NCBI GenBank assembly: GCA_025356655.1
Contig: JANXRW010000008.1
Coordinates: forward strand, 1 to 42,633
Direction: 5' to 3'
From: Betaproteobacteria bacterium
GTDB taxonomy: Bacteria; Pseudomonadota; Gammaproteobacteria; Burkholderiales; SHXO01
Length of the DNA: 42,633 bases
Shown in pieces: positions 8,039 to 16,296 of this stretch; position 1 is the first letter of the stretch, and each line of letters starts with the position of its first letter. A program made the translations under genes and the position numbers. Below the pieces are notes generated by a model that searched no databases, was not told the origin of the DNA, and saw nothing but the letters and a program-made list of their open reading frames with translations.

Positions 8039-8806
8039 CTATCCCGAGCGGCCGCGGTGCAAGGCGTCGATGGCAGCAGTGGCCGCCGGCGCGAGCGCCT
8101 TCACCGACTGACGCAATTGCGCAGCCATCTCGTCGATGCGCTCACTGACCATGCCGGCCACGTTGACCATGGCATTGATGAAGTAGCGCTTGCCCAAGGC
8201 CGAGACGGCAAAGCGCATCCCTTCTGGGCTGTCATCGATGCGGAAGTGCACGTGTTCCTCTTCCTCGCTATAGATGCGTTGCATGACCGCCCGCTCGGCC
8301 TCCGCCCCGGGCACGTCGTAGAGCAGGCGGCCACTAAAGGTGAGGGCTCCGGAGACATGCGTGGCCACGCCGTGATCCACGATCATGAGCTGCTTACGCC
8401 CGAACTCGGTGCGGAAATGAGCGAGCAACTGGTCGATATCGGCCTCCGAGAAATCCCGCTCATCGAGCGCCTCCCATTGGCGCGCGAGCCAGTCGAGTTG
8501 GGCGAAGCGCGCTTGCACCGGCCCATTCACCCGATCGAGCAGGTCTCGCTCCAGCGACTGCCATTGGGGATCGAAGCGGTTCCAGGTCTCCCCCAGGCCG
8601 CCGTCGCGTCCCAGCGCGGCCAACAGCGAGCGGATCTCCAGCAGCGCCTGCTGCTTCAGATAGAGGTTGCCCGTGGCAATGGACAGGCGCAGGTCGTGGT
8701 TGGCCACCAGTTGCTGAACCTTGTCCGACTTGGCAGCCCAGGCGACGGGAGCGGCATGGGGCAGCAGTAGAACGATGCAAAGGCAGAGGGCAGGGCGCAA
8801 GCTCAT
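8039..8806 (-). CDS. Secreted protein of unknown function inside the ruv cluster
   Basis: I do not recognise a family. The 255-residue product starts at ATG 8806 with a classical signal peptide ([20 protein letters not shown], cleavage near AWA-AK). The mature part is mostly helical and charged, with an acidic run [13 protein letters not shown] and a C-terminal segment ([20 protein letters not shown]) that looks amphipathic. There is no lipobox, CXXC or metal-binding motif. It lies 88 bp after ruvA and 22 bp before ruvB on the same strand, so it is probably cotranscribed with DNA repair genes despite its export signal. The frame extends upstream into ruvA, but that part is an out-of-frame shadow of ruvA. 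Confidence 0.8.
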   Translation of the reverse strand: MSLRPALCLCIVLLLPHAAPVAWAAKSDKVQQLVANHDLRLSIATGNLYLKQQALLEIRSLLAALGRDGGLGETWNRFDPQWQSLERDLLDRVNGPVQARFAQLDWLARQWEALDERDFSEADIDQLLAHFRTEFGRKQLMIVDHGVATHVSGALTFSGRLLYDVPGAEAERAVMQRIYSEEEEHVHFRIDDSPEGMRFAVSALGKRYFINAMVNVAGMVSERIDEMAAQLRQSVKALAPAATAAIDALHRGRSG

Positions 8807-8894
8807 GGGGCGGTTTCCAGCGGAGGTTGAACGGAAAAAGCTCGCGGCTGAGGCGCACGGCGGGGAGGGCACTGGGCCGATTGATGCTCGAGAA

Positions 8895-9473
8895 TCATAG
8901 CACCTTGGACAGGACTTTGAGGGCTTGGCGGATGGCCTCGGGCGCGGCAAGGTCCGCGGAAACCTTAGCCAGGGCGGCATGCGCTTCTTTCTCCGAATAG
9001 CCCAGGGCGAGGAGTGCGCCGAGCGCATCGCCGTGGCCCGACCGGGGAGCGGGACGGAGGCCATCACCGGCCTTCGGGAGTTTGTCCTTGAGTTCCAGCA
9101 GCAACCGCTCGGCCGTCTTGCGGCCGATGCCCGGTATGCGGATCAGGCGCCCACTATCCTGCGCGATGACCGCCTCGCACAGGTCCTGGACGCTCATCCC
9201 GCTCAGCAGGGCCAGGGCCGTGCGCGCCCCCACGCCACTGATCCGCAGCAGCACGCGGAAGGCTTGGCGCTCCTCCTCGGAGCCGAAGCCGTAGAGCAGG
9301 TGCGCGTCCTCGCGCACGTAGTGGTGAATGGCCAGCGTCACGGCGCTGCCCACGGCGGGGAGCGCGAAGAAGGTGGTCATGGAGACGTCCACCTCGTAGC
9401 CCACGCCGCTAACGTCGAGCAACAGGGTGGGGGGAGTCTTCTCCAGGAGGATGCCAGCCAAGCGCCCGATCAC
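8895..9473 (-). CDS. ruvA: RuvA, Holliday junction DNA-binding subunit
   Basis: RuvA tetramers hold the four-way junction and load RuvB. The 192-residue protein starts [12 protein letters not shown] (typical of the family), has an OB-fold N-terminal domain, two helix-hairpin-helix motifs ([17 protein letters not shown] and [20 protein letters not shown]), and a small C-terminal domain ending [10 protein letters not shown] that contacts RuvB. The start is GTG 9471-9473, which overlaps the ruvC stop by four bases, indicating translational coupling. Confidence 0.97.
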   Translation of the reverse strand: MIGRLAGILLEKTPPTLLLDVSGVGYEVDVSMTTFFALPAVGSAVTLAIHHYVREDAHLLYGFGSEEERQAFRVLLRISGVGARTALALLSGMSVQDLCEAVIAQDSGRLIRIPGIGRKTAERLLLELKDKLPKAGDGLRPAPRSGHGDALGALLALGYSEKEAHAALAKVSADLAAPEAIRQALKVLSKVL

Positions 9474-10012
9474 TGGATGCGCCCCCCGCGAACGCGTAAG
9501 CCGCCGCGCGACAGCGCCGCCGCCATCGCCGCGCCCTGGGCATGACAGATGGCGCAGGCGAGCGCATCGGCCGCGTCGGCCGAAGGGTCACCTACCAAGC
9601 GTAGCAGTCTGCGTACCATGTGCTGGACCTGCTCCTTGGCCGCATGGCCCTGGCCGACGACCGCCTGTTTCACCTGCAAGGCCGTGTACTCGGACACCGG
9701 CAGCCCCTGGCTCACGGCGGCGCAGATGGCCGCACCACGGGCCTGCCCCAAGAGCAGCGTGGACTGCGGATTGACGTTGACGAAGACCTTCTCCACCACG
9801 ACCTCGGCGGGCAAAACGTTGGCGATGACCTGCAGCACCCCGTCGAAGATGGTCTTCAGACGCTCCGGAAGCAACTTGCCCTCCGTTCGGATCACCCCAC
9901 TGGTGATGTATTCCAGGTCCATTCCCCGCCGGTCTATGACGCCGAATCCGGTCACCCTCAGGCCGGGATCGATACCCAGGATACGGCGGGCGGCGCCCGG
10001 CTCAGCCGGCAC
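9470..10012 (-). CDS. ruvC: RuvC, Holliday junction resolvase
   Basis: RuvC cuts Holliday junctions symmetrically. The 180-residue product carries the four expected acidic catalytic residues: Asp15 in ILGIDPGLR, Glu74 in VVVEKVFVN, and Asp146/Asp149 in DAADALA. The conserved [16 protein letters not shown] segment is present. Translation starts at GTG 10010-10012. It lies 33 bp after yebC and overlaps ruvA. Confidence 0.97.
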   Translation of the reverse strand: MPAEPGAARRILGIDPGLRVTGFGVIDRRGMDLEYITSGVIRTEGKLLPERLKTIFDGVLQVIANVLPAEVVVEKVFVNVNPQSTLLLGQARGAAICAAVSQGLPVSEYTALQVKQAVVGQGHAAKEQVQHMVRRLLRLVGDPSADAADALACAICHAQGAAMAAALSRGGLRVRGGRIQ

Positions 10013-10045
10013 GGGGCCCGCGTACGGCCTGCGACACGGCGCCGA

Positions 10046-10771
10046 TCACCCCTCCAGGACCGCCGTGGTGTAGACCTCTTGGACGTCGTCCAAGGATTCC
10101 AGGGCATCGAGTAGCTTCTGCATGCGCACCGCGTCGTCGCCCGCGAGGAGGTTCTCCCCCAGGGGCTTCATGCCCAGTTCGGCCAACTCCGGCTTCAGGC
10201 CTGCCTTCACCAGCGATTCCTTGACGGGCAGGAAGTCGGCCGGCGCGGCGATCACCTCGATGCTGCCATCGTCGTTGACCAACACATCCTCGGCGCCGGC
10301 CTCCAGCGCCGCCTCCATGACCTTATCCTCATCGAAGCCGGGCGGAAAAACCAATTGGCCGCAGTGCTTGAACAGGAAAGCGACCGAGCCGTCGGTTCCC
10401 AGATTGCCACCGTGCTTGGCGAAGGCGTGTCGAACGTCGGCCACCGTGCGCACCCGGTTGTCGGTCATGCAGTCCACCATCACCGCCGCGCCGCCAATTC
10501 CGTAGCCTTCGTAGCGGATTTCCTCGTAGTCCACGCCGTCGAGTTCGCCGCTGCCGCGTTTGATGGCGCGCTCGACGTTGTCCTTGGGCATGTTGGATTC
10601 GTACGCCTTCTCGACCGCCAAGCGCAACCGGGCGTTCGTTCCCACATCGCCCCCACCGAGCCGCGAGGCCACCGTGATCTCTTTAATCAGGCGCGTGAAG
10701 ATCTTGCCCCGCTTCTGATCCTGGGCCGCCTTCTTGTGCTTGATGTTGGCCCATTTGCTATGTCCCGCCAT
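10046..10771 (-). CDS. yebC: YebC/PmpR family protein
   Basis: Members bind DNA as transcriptional regulators, or assist the ribosome at proline-rich stretches, depending on the subgroup. The 241-residue protein has the canonical start [20 protein letters not shown] at ATG 10771 and the full family length. It is the first gene of the yebC-ruvC-ruvA run, a widespread arrangement. The frame remains open upstream to 11086 but has no support beyond the ATG. Confidence 0.96.
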   Translation of the reverse strand: MAGHSKWANIKHKKAAQDQKRGKIFTRLIKEITVASRLGGGDVGTNARLRLAVEKAYESNMPKDNVERAIKRGSGELDGVDYEEIRYEGYGIGGAAVMVDCMTDNRVRTVADVRHAFAKHGGNLGTDGSVAFLFKHCGQLVFPPGFDEDKVMEAALEAGAEDVLVNDDGSIEVIAAPADFLPVKESLVKAGLKPELAELGMKPLGENLLAGDDAVRMQKLLDALESLDDVQEVYTTAVLEG

Positions 10772-10914
10772 ATCCGCCTCACCACCCCAAAAGGCCGCCC
10801 GAGCCATCCGCCGCCCTTGAGGGCGGCAACCTTCGGGGCAATCGCCCGGTCCGGGCCAGCCCGAAATCTTAGCACAGCGCTCGCCCGGCGACGCGCGAGG
10901 CCAATGCCCTTTGC

Positions 10915-10920
10915 TATACT
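10915..10920 (+). promoter_or_regulatory. Candidate -10 element for the EamA gene
   Basis: TATACT in the context TTTGCTATACT (extended TGC-type -10) lies about 80 bp before the preferred GTG start. No convincing -35 is visible 17 bp upstream, so this is a weak call. It argues against the far-upstream TTG start of the open frame. Confidence 0.35.
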
Positions 10921-11000
10921 CCGGAAGTGATGTCCGCCTGTCGCCGCCCCTGCCCGCAGCGTCCCTGCCCGCCGCGCCCTCGCCCCGCGGGCTCGCTCCA

Positions 11001-11942
11001 GTGAACGCCCATAAAGCCTCGCGACTCGGCGTTGCCTGCGTGATCCTGGCAGCCATCGGGTTTTCCGCCAAATCCATCCTGATCAAGCTGGTTTACGCCT
11101 ACCCGGTGGACTCCACGACCCTGATCACGCTGCGCATGGCGTTCTCGGTGCCGTTTTTTTTGGCGCTCGCCCTGTGGCGCCGCGTGCGCATGCGCGACGC
11201 CCCGCTGACGCCCCGCCAGTGGACGATCCTGGCGCTCACCGGGTTTCTGGGCTACTACTTGGCCGCTCTATTGGACATGGTTGGTCTCAAGTACATCTCG
11301 GCAAGTTTCGAGCGCCTGCTGCTTTTCCTCTACCCCACCATGGTGGCCCTCCTCTCCGCCGCCTTCCTCGGGCGTCGCGTCACCCGGCGCCAGCTCTTTG
11401 CCATGGGATTGAGCTATGCTGGGATCCTGCTGGTGTTCGCGCAGAGCGTCGCCATGCCGGGATCGCGCGCCGACCTGTTCCTGGGCTCAGCGCTGGTGCT
11501 GGGCAGCGGCTTGGTCTATTCCGTGTACCTCATCATCTCCGGCGAGGCCGTGGGCGCCATCGGCAGCGTTCGCTTCACCGCCTACGCCTCCATCATGGCC
11601 ACGCTGGTGACCTTCGCGCACTTCCTGGCCACGCACCGCCTATCCGCCCTGGCCCTGCCCTCCCGGGTTTATCAGATCGTCCTGGTGATCGCACTGATGT
11701 CCACGGTATTGCCCACCATGCTCATGTCCGAGGGGCTGCGCCGGGTCGGCGCAAACCGGGCAGCGATGATCGGCTCCGTAGGGCCGGTAGTGACCATCTT
11801 CCTGGGCGTGGTCTTCTTGGACGAACAGATCACCGTCCTGCAGACCATCGGCGCGACACTGGTGCTGGTGGGCGTGACGCTGGTCAGCACGCCCGGCGCG
11901 GGCAACGCTTCAGGTCCCCGGGCGCACGCGGGGCATGGATGA
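11001..11942 (+). CDS. EamA/DMT-family transporter
   Basis: A drug/metabolite-transporter superfamily exporter (RhaT/YdcZ-like fold) of about 313 residues with ten predicted membrane helices in two EamA repeats. The first repeat contains [20 protein letters not shown] and the second contains [20 protein letters not shown]. The substrate cannot be inferred. The start is uncertain: the frame opens at TTG 10911, which coincides with a likely -10 hexamer, while GTG 11001 gives [20 protein letters not shown] with a good first helix. The stop overlaps the ATG of the cytochrome gene (ATGA), so the two are coupled. Confidence 0.88.
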   Translation: MNAHKASRLGVACVILAAIGFSAKSILIKLVYAYPVDSTTLITLRMAFSVPFFLALALWRRVRMRDAPLTPRQWTILALTGFLGYYLAALLDMVGLKYISASFERLLLFLYPTMVALLSAAFLGRRVTRRQLFAMGLSYAGILLVFAQSVAMPGSRADLFLGSALVLGSGLVYSVYLIISGEAVGAIGSVRFTAYASIMATLVTFAHFLATHRLSALALPSRVYQIVLVIALMSTVLPTMLMSEGLRRVGANRAAMIGSVGPVVTIFLGVVFLDEQITVLQTIGATLVLVGVTLVSTPGAGNASGPRAHAGHG

Positions 11943-12349
11943 TTAGCGGGCGCGCGACCTGGGCGTTAGTCGCGCTGGCGCTGAGCTTTTCGCCCTCGGC
12001 GCAGGCACAGACCGGCTGGTACCTTCCGGAGCAGGCCGCCCGCGGAGAACTCCTGTACCAGGCGCACTGCGCGAGTTGCCACGGGCAGCGACTGGAGGGT
12101 AATCCGGGCGCACCACTGGCCGGGCCCGCCTTCCTCGCCCGCTGGGCCGACGGCTCCCACAGCGTAGACGACCTGTTCTACATTCTGCGCACACTGATGC
12201 CCTACAGTGCGCCCGGAAGCCTGGAGCGGGGTCAGTACGCGGACATTACGGCGCATATCCTGCGCGTCAACGGTTACCCGTCCGGCGTGAAGGAACTACC
12301 CTCTACCGGCAAGAGCCTGCGCCAGATCATCCTGGCGCCGCCGCCTTGA
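11939..12349 (+). CDS. Small periplasmic class I cytochrome c
   Basis: The 136-residue protein has a signal peptide ([20 protein letters not shown], cut near AQAQ), one haem-binding motif CASCH (residues 44-48) and a probable axial Met in TLMPYSAPG (Met87). It lies between the EamA gene (4-bp overlap) and a PQQ dehydrogenase 71 bp downstream. The likely role, by inference, is electron acceptor for that dehydrogenase, passing electrons to the respiratory chain. The C-terminus ends soon after the haem domain. Confidence 0.9.
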   Translation: MISGRATWALVALALSFSPSAQAQTGWYLPEQAARGELLYQAHCASCHGQRLEGNPGAPLAGPAFLARWADGSHSVDDLFYILRTLMPYSAPGSLERGQYADITAHILRVNGYPSGVKELPSTGKSLRQIILAPPP

Positions 12350-12420
12350 GGCGGGGGCCGGCAGAACACTCGATAACGAACCAAATGACCGTAACCGAAC
12401 AGCAACGGAGGGACAGGGCA

Positions 12421-14013
12421 ATGAAAGCGACGGTTCTGGCAGGAATTTTAGGCGCACTGCTTTACGCGGCCGCGGTGCAGGCGCAACCGGGCCCCACACA
12501 GCAAGATCTCGACGGGGCCGCGCGCAGTACCGAATGGCTGCTCACGAACCATGACTATGCGGGCGTGCGCTACGTGGACCTTGACCAGATCACGCCGCAG
12601 AACGCCGGCTCGCTGCGTCCACTGTGCATGTACCAAGGCGTCGATCTCACTCGGTCACTGAGCAACCCCTTGGTCTATCACGGCATTCTCTACCTCACCA
12701 CGACCTACACCACCGTGGCCTTGGACGCGACCAACTGCAAGGTACGCTGGCGTCACGAGTGGAAGCCCAAGGCAAAGGACGGCAACACGTCGGTCAAGAA
12801 CCGCGGCGCGGCCATCAAGGACGGTCGCCTGGTGCGCGGAACCATGGACGGCTACCTGCTCGCGCTGGATCTGGAAACCGGCCGCCTGTTGTGGCAGGTG
12901 CAGGCGGCGGCACCGGAGCAGTATGAGGCGCTCAACATGCCGCCGATCCTCTGGCAGGACCTCGTCATCATCGGACCCGCGGGCTCGGAGTACGGGATAC
13001 AGGGCTGGATCGGCGCCTTCTCGCTCGCAGACGGATCGCCGCGCTGGCGTTTCAACACGATCCCGCGCGAGGGCGAACCGGGAGCGGCGACCTGGGGCGA
13101 CACGGCTGCGGCCTTGCGCCGGGGCGGCGGCATCTGGACCGTACCCTCGCTCGATGTAGCAAGCGGGTTGATCTATGTTCCCGTGGGCAACCCGGCCCCG
13201 GACTTCTTCGCCGCGGATCGGCCCGGCACGAATCTGTACACCAACGCCGTCGTGGTCCTGGATGCGGCCACCGGGGCACTGAAGTGGCACTACCAGGCTG
13301 CGCCGCACGACACGCATGACTGGGACCTGCCTGTGACGAGCCCGCTGTTCACCGCGAAGGTGGGCGGTCGCACGCGCAACCTGCTGACCTTGGGTGGAAA
13401 GGACGGTATGTTGCGACTGCTCGACCGAGACACCCACGAGGAGATTTATGCCGTGGGCGTGACCACGCGCCTCAACGCCGAGGTGGATCCCACGGAGCAA
13501 GGCGTCTACACCTGCCCAGGGCTATTGGGAGGCTTCGAATGGAGCGCGCCGGCCTATGACGCCGCCCGCGATCTGCTGGTGGTGCCCTCGGTGGACTGGT
13601 GCGGGGTTTTCAAACGCGACGATGAACCGCGCTACGTCGGGGGCCAGGTGTTCATGGGCGGCTCCTTCAGCTACGACCCGGTGGAGAAATCCCACGGCTG
13701 GCTCACGGCGGTACGTGCGTCCACCGGGGAGGTACTGTGGAAGTATCCTTCGTCGCGTCCCATGGTGGCCGCCGTCACCGCAACCCGGGGTTCAGTGCTG
13801 TTCACGGGGGAACTCACGGGCGACGTGCTGGCACTCGACGCCCGTGATGGCCGGGTCCTCTACCGCTTCAATGCAGGCGGCTCGGTGACCGGCGGAGTGA
13901 TCAGCTACGCGGTGGCCGACCGCCAGTACGTGGCCGTGGTCTCGGGCATGGCGGCCGCCATGTGGCAGGCGCAACCGGGCAGCGCGACGCTCATCATCTT
14001 CGGACTGCCCTAA
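12421..14013 (+). CDS. PQQ-dependent alcohol/aldose-type dehydrogenase (periplasmic)
   Basis: A quinoprotein dehydrogenase of 530 residues. The start at ATG 12421 has an upstream GGAGGGACAGGG and gives a signal peptide (MKATVLAGILGALLYAAAVQ). Propeller motifs include GTMDGYLLALDLETGRLLWQ, VPVGNPAPDFFAADRPGTNL (metal/PQQ-binding region), WHYQAAPHDTHDWD with the catalytic Asp, and CPGLLGGFEWSAPAYDA. The adjacent-cysteine pair of methanol dehydrogenases is not seen. The C-terminal haem domain of quinohaemoproteins is absent, and the separate cytochrome c upstream probably fills that role. The substrate is unknown. It converges with the LysR gene, 14 bp away. Confidence 0.93.
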   Translation: MKATVLAGILGALLYAAAVQAQPGPTQQDLDGAARSTEWLLTNHDYAGVRYVDLDQITPQNAGSLRPLCMYQGVDLTRSLSNPLVYHGILYLTTTYTTVALDATNCKVRWRHEWKPKAKDGNTSVKNRGAAIKDGRLVRGTMDGYLLALDLETGRLLWQVQAAAPEQYEALNMPPILWQDLVIIGPAGSEYGIQGWIGAFSLADGSPRWRFNTIPREGEPGAATWGDTAAALRRGGGIWTVPSLDVASGLIYVPVGNPAPDFFAADRPGTNLYTNAVVVLDAATGALKWHYQAAPHDTHDWDLPVTSPLFTAKVGGRTRNLLTLGGKDGMLRLLDRDTHEEIYAVGVTTRLNAEVDPTEQGVYTCPGLLGGFEWSAPAYDAARDLLVVPSVDWCGVFKRDDEPRYVGGQVFMGGSFSYDPVEKSHGWLTAVRASTGEVLWKYPSSRPMVAAVTATRGSVLFTGELTGDVLALDARDGRVLYRFNAGGSVTGGVISYAVADRQYVAVVSGMAAAMWQAQPGSATLIIFGLP

Positions 14014-14027
14014 ACTTTGCGGCGCTC

Positions 14028-14978
14028 TTAGGCCGCCACGGCCGCCGGCTTCGCGCGCGCGAGCGCCGGGTCGGCCGCGGGCGGGTAGCTGCGGGCGAAT
14101 ACTTCCCCCACCCACTCCACGAAAACGCGCACTTTGGCCGACAGGTGCCGGTCGCGTGCGTACATGACGTAGAGCGGCACGGGATCCACCCGCCACGTGT
14201 GCAGGACCTGCACGAGGCTGCCCTCGGCCAAGGAGCGGCGCACCAGGTGCTCCGGGGCCTTGATGATACCCAGGCCAGCCAGCCCAGCGGCGCAGTACGC
14301 GTCGCCGTCGTTCACCGCCACCTTGGCCTCGGGCACCAGCACGACGCGCTCGCCATCGCGCGCGAAGGCCCACTCCAGGGTTCGCCCCGTGCGCGCGGAG
14401 AAGTAGTTCACGCAATCATGTTTTCGCAGGTCCTGCGGGTGCTCCGCCGGGGGTTTGCCCGCCAAGTAGGCAGGGGCCGCGCAGATGACGAAGTGCACGG
14501 TGCCCAGCCGCTTTGCCACCAGTGCCGAATCGGGCTGGTGGCCCCCTCGTACCACACAGTCCACGCCTTCCTCGATGAGGTCCACGGCACGGTCGCTGCA
14601 ACCCAGGTCCAGGCGCAGGTGGGGGAACAGTTCGAAGAACTCCGGCAGCGCCGGCACCAGCAACTCCCGACCGAAACTGCTGCCCACATCCACGCGCAGG
14701 CGCCCACGCGGACTGGCGCGTCCAATGGACACCGCGCTCTCCGCTTCCTCGAGATCCGCCAGGAGCGGAATGCAGCGTTCGTAGTAGGCCGCGCCCTCGG
14801 CCGTGAGACGCACCCGGCGGGTGGTGCGATGCAACAGCTTGACTCCCAGGTGAGCCTCCAGGCTCTGCACCAGCGTCGTCACGGTGGCCTTGGGCAGATG
14901 TAAGACATCCGCCGCGCGGGTGAAGCCGCCGGTGTCCACGACCTGCACAAAAACTTGCATTGCCTTGAGGCGATCCAT
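14028..14978 (-). CDS. LysR-family transcriptional regulator
   Basis: The 316-residue protein has an N-terminal winged helix-turn-helix (MDRLKAMQVFVQVVDTGGFT through LHRTTRRVRLTAEGAAYYER, residues 1-65) and a C-terminal substrate-binding domain with the usual DCVVRGG and GLAGLGIIKAPEHLV segments. It belongs to the large AaeR/CrgA-like group starting MDRL.AM..F. It is divergent from the RND efflux operon with a 131-bp intergenic region containing two palindromes, so it probably regulates that operon and itself. Confidence 0.95.
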   Translation of the reverse strand: MDRLKAMQVFVQVVDTGGFTRAADVLHLPKATVTTLVQSLEAHLGVKLLHRTTRRVRLTAEGAAYYERCIPLLADLEEAESAVSIGRASPRGRLRVDVGSSFGRELLVPALPEFFELFPHLRLDLGCSDRAVDLIEEGVDCVVRGGHQPDSALVAKRLGTVHFVICAAPAYLAGKPPAEHPQDLRKHDCVNYFSARTGRTLEWAFARDGERVVLVPEAKVAVNDGDAYCAAGLAGLGIIKAPEHLVRRSLAEGSLVQVLHTWRVDPVPLYVMYARDRHLSAKVRVFVEWVGEVFARSYPPAADPALARAKPAAVAA

Positions 14979-15002
14979 GCGGATTGTTCAGATTTATGAA
15001 TT

Positions 15003-15034
15003 GACTGTTCCAGTCTAGCGCGTTTGAGAACGCG
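15003..15034. promoter_or_regulatory. Two adjacent palindromes between lysR and the efflux operon
   Basis: GACTG-TTC-CAGTC (15003-15015) and CGCGTT-TGAG-AACGCG (15019-15034) are perfect inverted repeats placed side by side, 25-56 bp from the LysR start codon and about 76-107 bp before the adaptor start. They are good operator candidates for the divergent LysR protein. A TTGACT at 15001-15006 overlaps the first. Confidence 0.45.
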
Positions 15035-15109
15035 AATGGAATGCTTATCATCCCAGAGCGCCCTGCTCCAGGGGTGCGGCGCCAGCCTCATTCCACAAGG
15101 ATTCCACCG

Positions 15110-16291
15110 ATGGCCCCTGTCTTGCCGCCCCCATCCCCGGCCCGCCGCTTGGGGCTCGCCGCCGTCTTGGTTCTGCTCGGCGCCTGTAGCAAGCCTGCGC
15201 CACAGGGTGGCCCTCAGGGCGGCCCAGGAGGCCCGCCCCCGGTGAGTGTGGCCAGCGCGCTCGAGCGGGACGTGGTCGAGGAGGATGAGTTCCCGGGACG
15301 CGTGGAAGCGGTACAACAGGTCGAAGTGCGCGCACGGGTGACGGGTTACCTGCAAAACGTGCACTTCACCCAGGGGGCCCTGGTCAAGCGCGGGGACCCG
15401 CTCTTCGACATCGACCCGCGTCCCTTTGCCACGGAACTTGCCCGCGTCAACGCCGTCCTCGCCGACACGCGGGCCCAGTTGGACTTGGCGCGCACAGAAA
15501 AGGCACGCTCGGACCAGTTGCTCGCCGAGCAGGCCACCTCACAGCGCGAGCACGACGAGGCCGTCTCACGGGTCAGGACCCTGGAGGCACGCCTGCAGTC
15601 GGCCCAGGCGAGCGTCACCACGGCCCAACTCAACCTCTCCTTCACCCGGGTCCTGGCCCCCGTGACCGGGCGGGTGGGTAGGCTGGAGATTACCGAGGGC
15701 AACCTGGTCCAGGGCGAAGTGCCGAACTCCCCGGTGCTCACCACCGTCGTTTCCGTGGACCCGGTCTACGTGGCCTTCGAGGTGGATGAACGCGCCTACC
15801 TGGACTACGTCGGGGCTGCGCGCAGCAAACCCGCCGCGCTGCCGATCTCCGTGGGGCTGGCTGACGAGCCGGGCTTTCCTCGCGCCGGCCGCCTCGAGTT
15901 CATCGACAACCGGCTCGACCCGGGCAGCGGGACCGTGCGGCTGCGCGCGGTACTCGACAACAAGGACAGCCGACTGACCCCGGGGCTCTATGCCCGCGTG
16001 CGGCTAGGCGATGCGGCGCGGCCGCGCCGCGCAGTGCTGGTGGCCGACCGCGCCATCGGCACCGACCAGAGCAAGCGTTACGTACTCGTGGTGGGGGCGG
16101 ACCACAAGGCCATGTATCGCGAGATCAAGCCCGGGCGGCTAGTCGGCGGCCTACGCATCGTCGAGGCCGGCCTGAAGGCCGGCGAGGCGGTGGTGGTGAA
16201 CGGCTTGCAGCGCGTGCGGCCGGGCTCACCCGTGACCCCGCAGAGCGTGCCCATGGACGCTGCGGAATCGGCCGCCCCGGCAAAAAGGTAG
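15110..16291 (+). CDS. RND efflux periplasmic adaptor (membrane fusion lipoprotein)
   Basis: The AcrA/MexA-type adaptor connects the pump to the outer-membrane channel. It has 393 residues from ATG 15110 (AAGGA eight bases upstream); the longer frame to 15041 has no ribosome site. The lipobox LLGAC follows the hydrophobic segment LGLAAVLVLL. Next come a Gly/Pro-rich linker, the barrel-sandwich half-motif EVRARVTGYLQNVHFTQGAL, a helical hairpin (about residues 95-160), and RVLAPVTGRVGRLEITEGNL. It is the first gene of a three-gene operon, five bases from the pump. Confidence 0.95.
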   Translation: MAPVLPPPSPARRLGLAAVLVLLGACSKPAPQGGPQGGPGGPPPVSVASALERDVVEEDEFPGRVEAVQQVEVRARVTGYLQNVHFTQGALVKRGDPLFDIDPRPFATELARVNAVLADTRAQLDLARTEKARSDQLLAEQATSQREHDEAVSRVRTLEARLQSAQASVTTAQLNLSFTRVLAPVTGRVGRLEITEGNLVQGEVPNSPVLTTVVSVDPVYVAFEVDERAYLDYVGAARSKPAALPISVGLADEPGFPRAGRLEFIDNRLDPGSGTVRLRAVLDNKDSRLTPGLYARVRLGDAARPRRAVLVADRAIGTDQSKRYVLVVGADHKAMYREIKPGRLVGGLRIVEAGLKAGEAVVVNGLQRVRPGSPVTPQSVPMDAAESAAPAKR

Positions 16292-16296
16292 AGCCC

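Noticed and set aside
11174-12349. 391-codon frame that appears to fuse a novel domain to the cytochrome c
   Set aside because: The first two thirds are an out-of-frame shadow of the EamA gene; the real cytochrome starts at the ATG at 11939 with a signal peptide.
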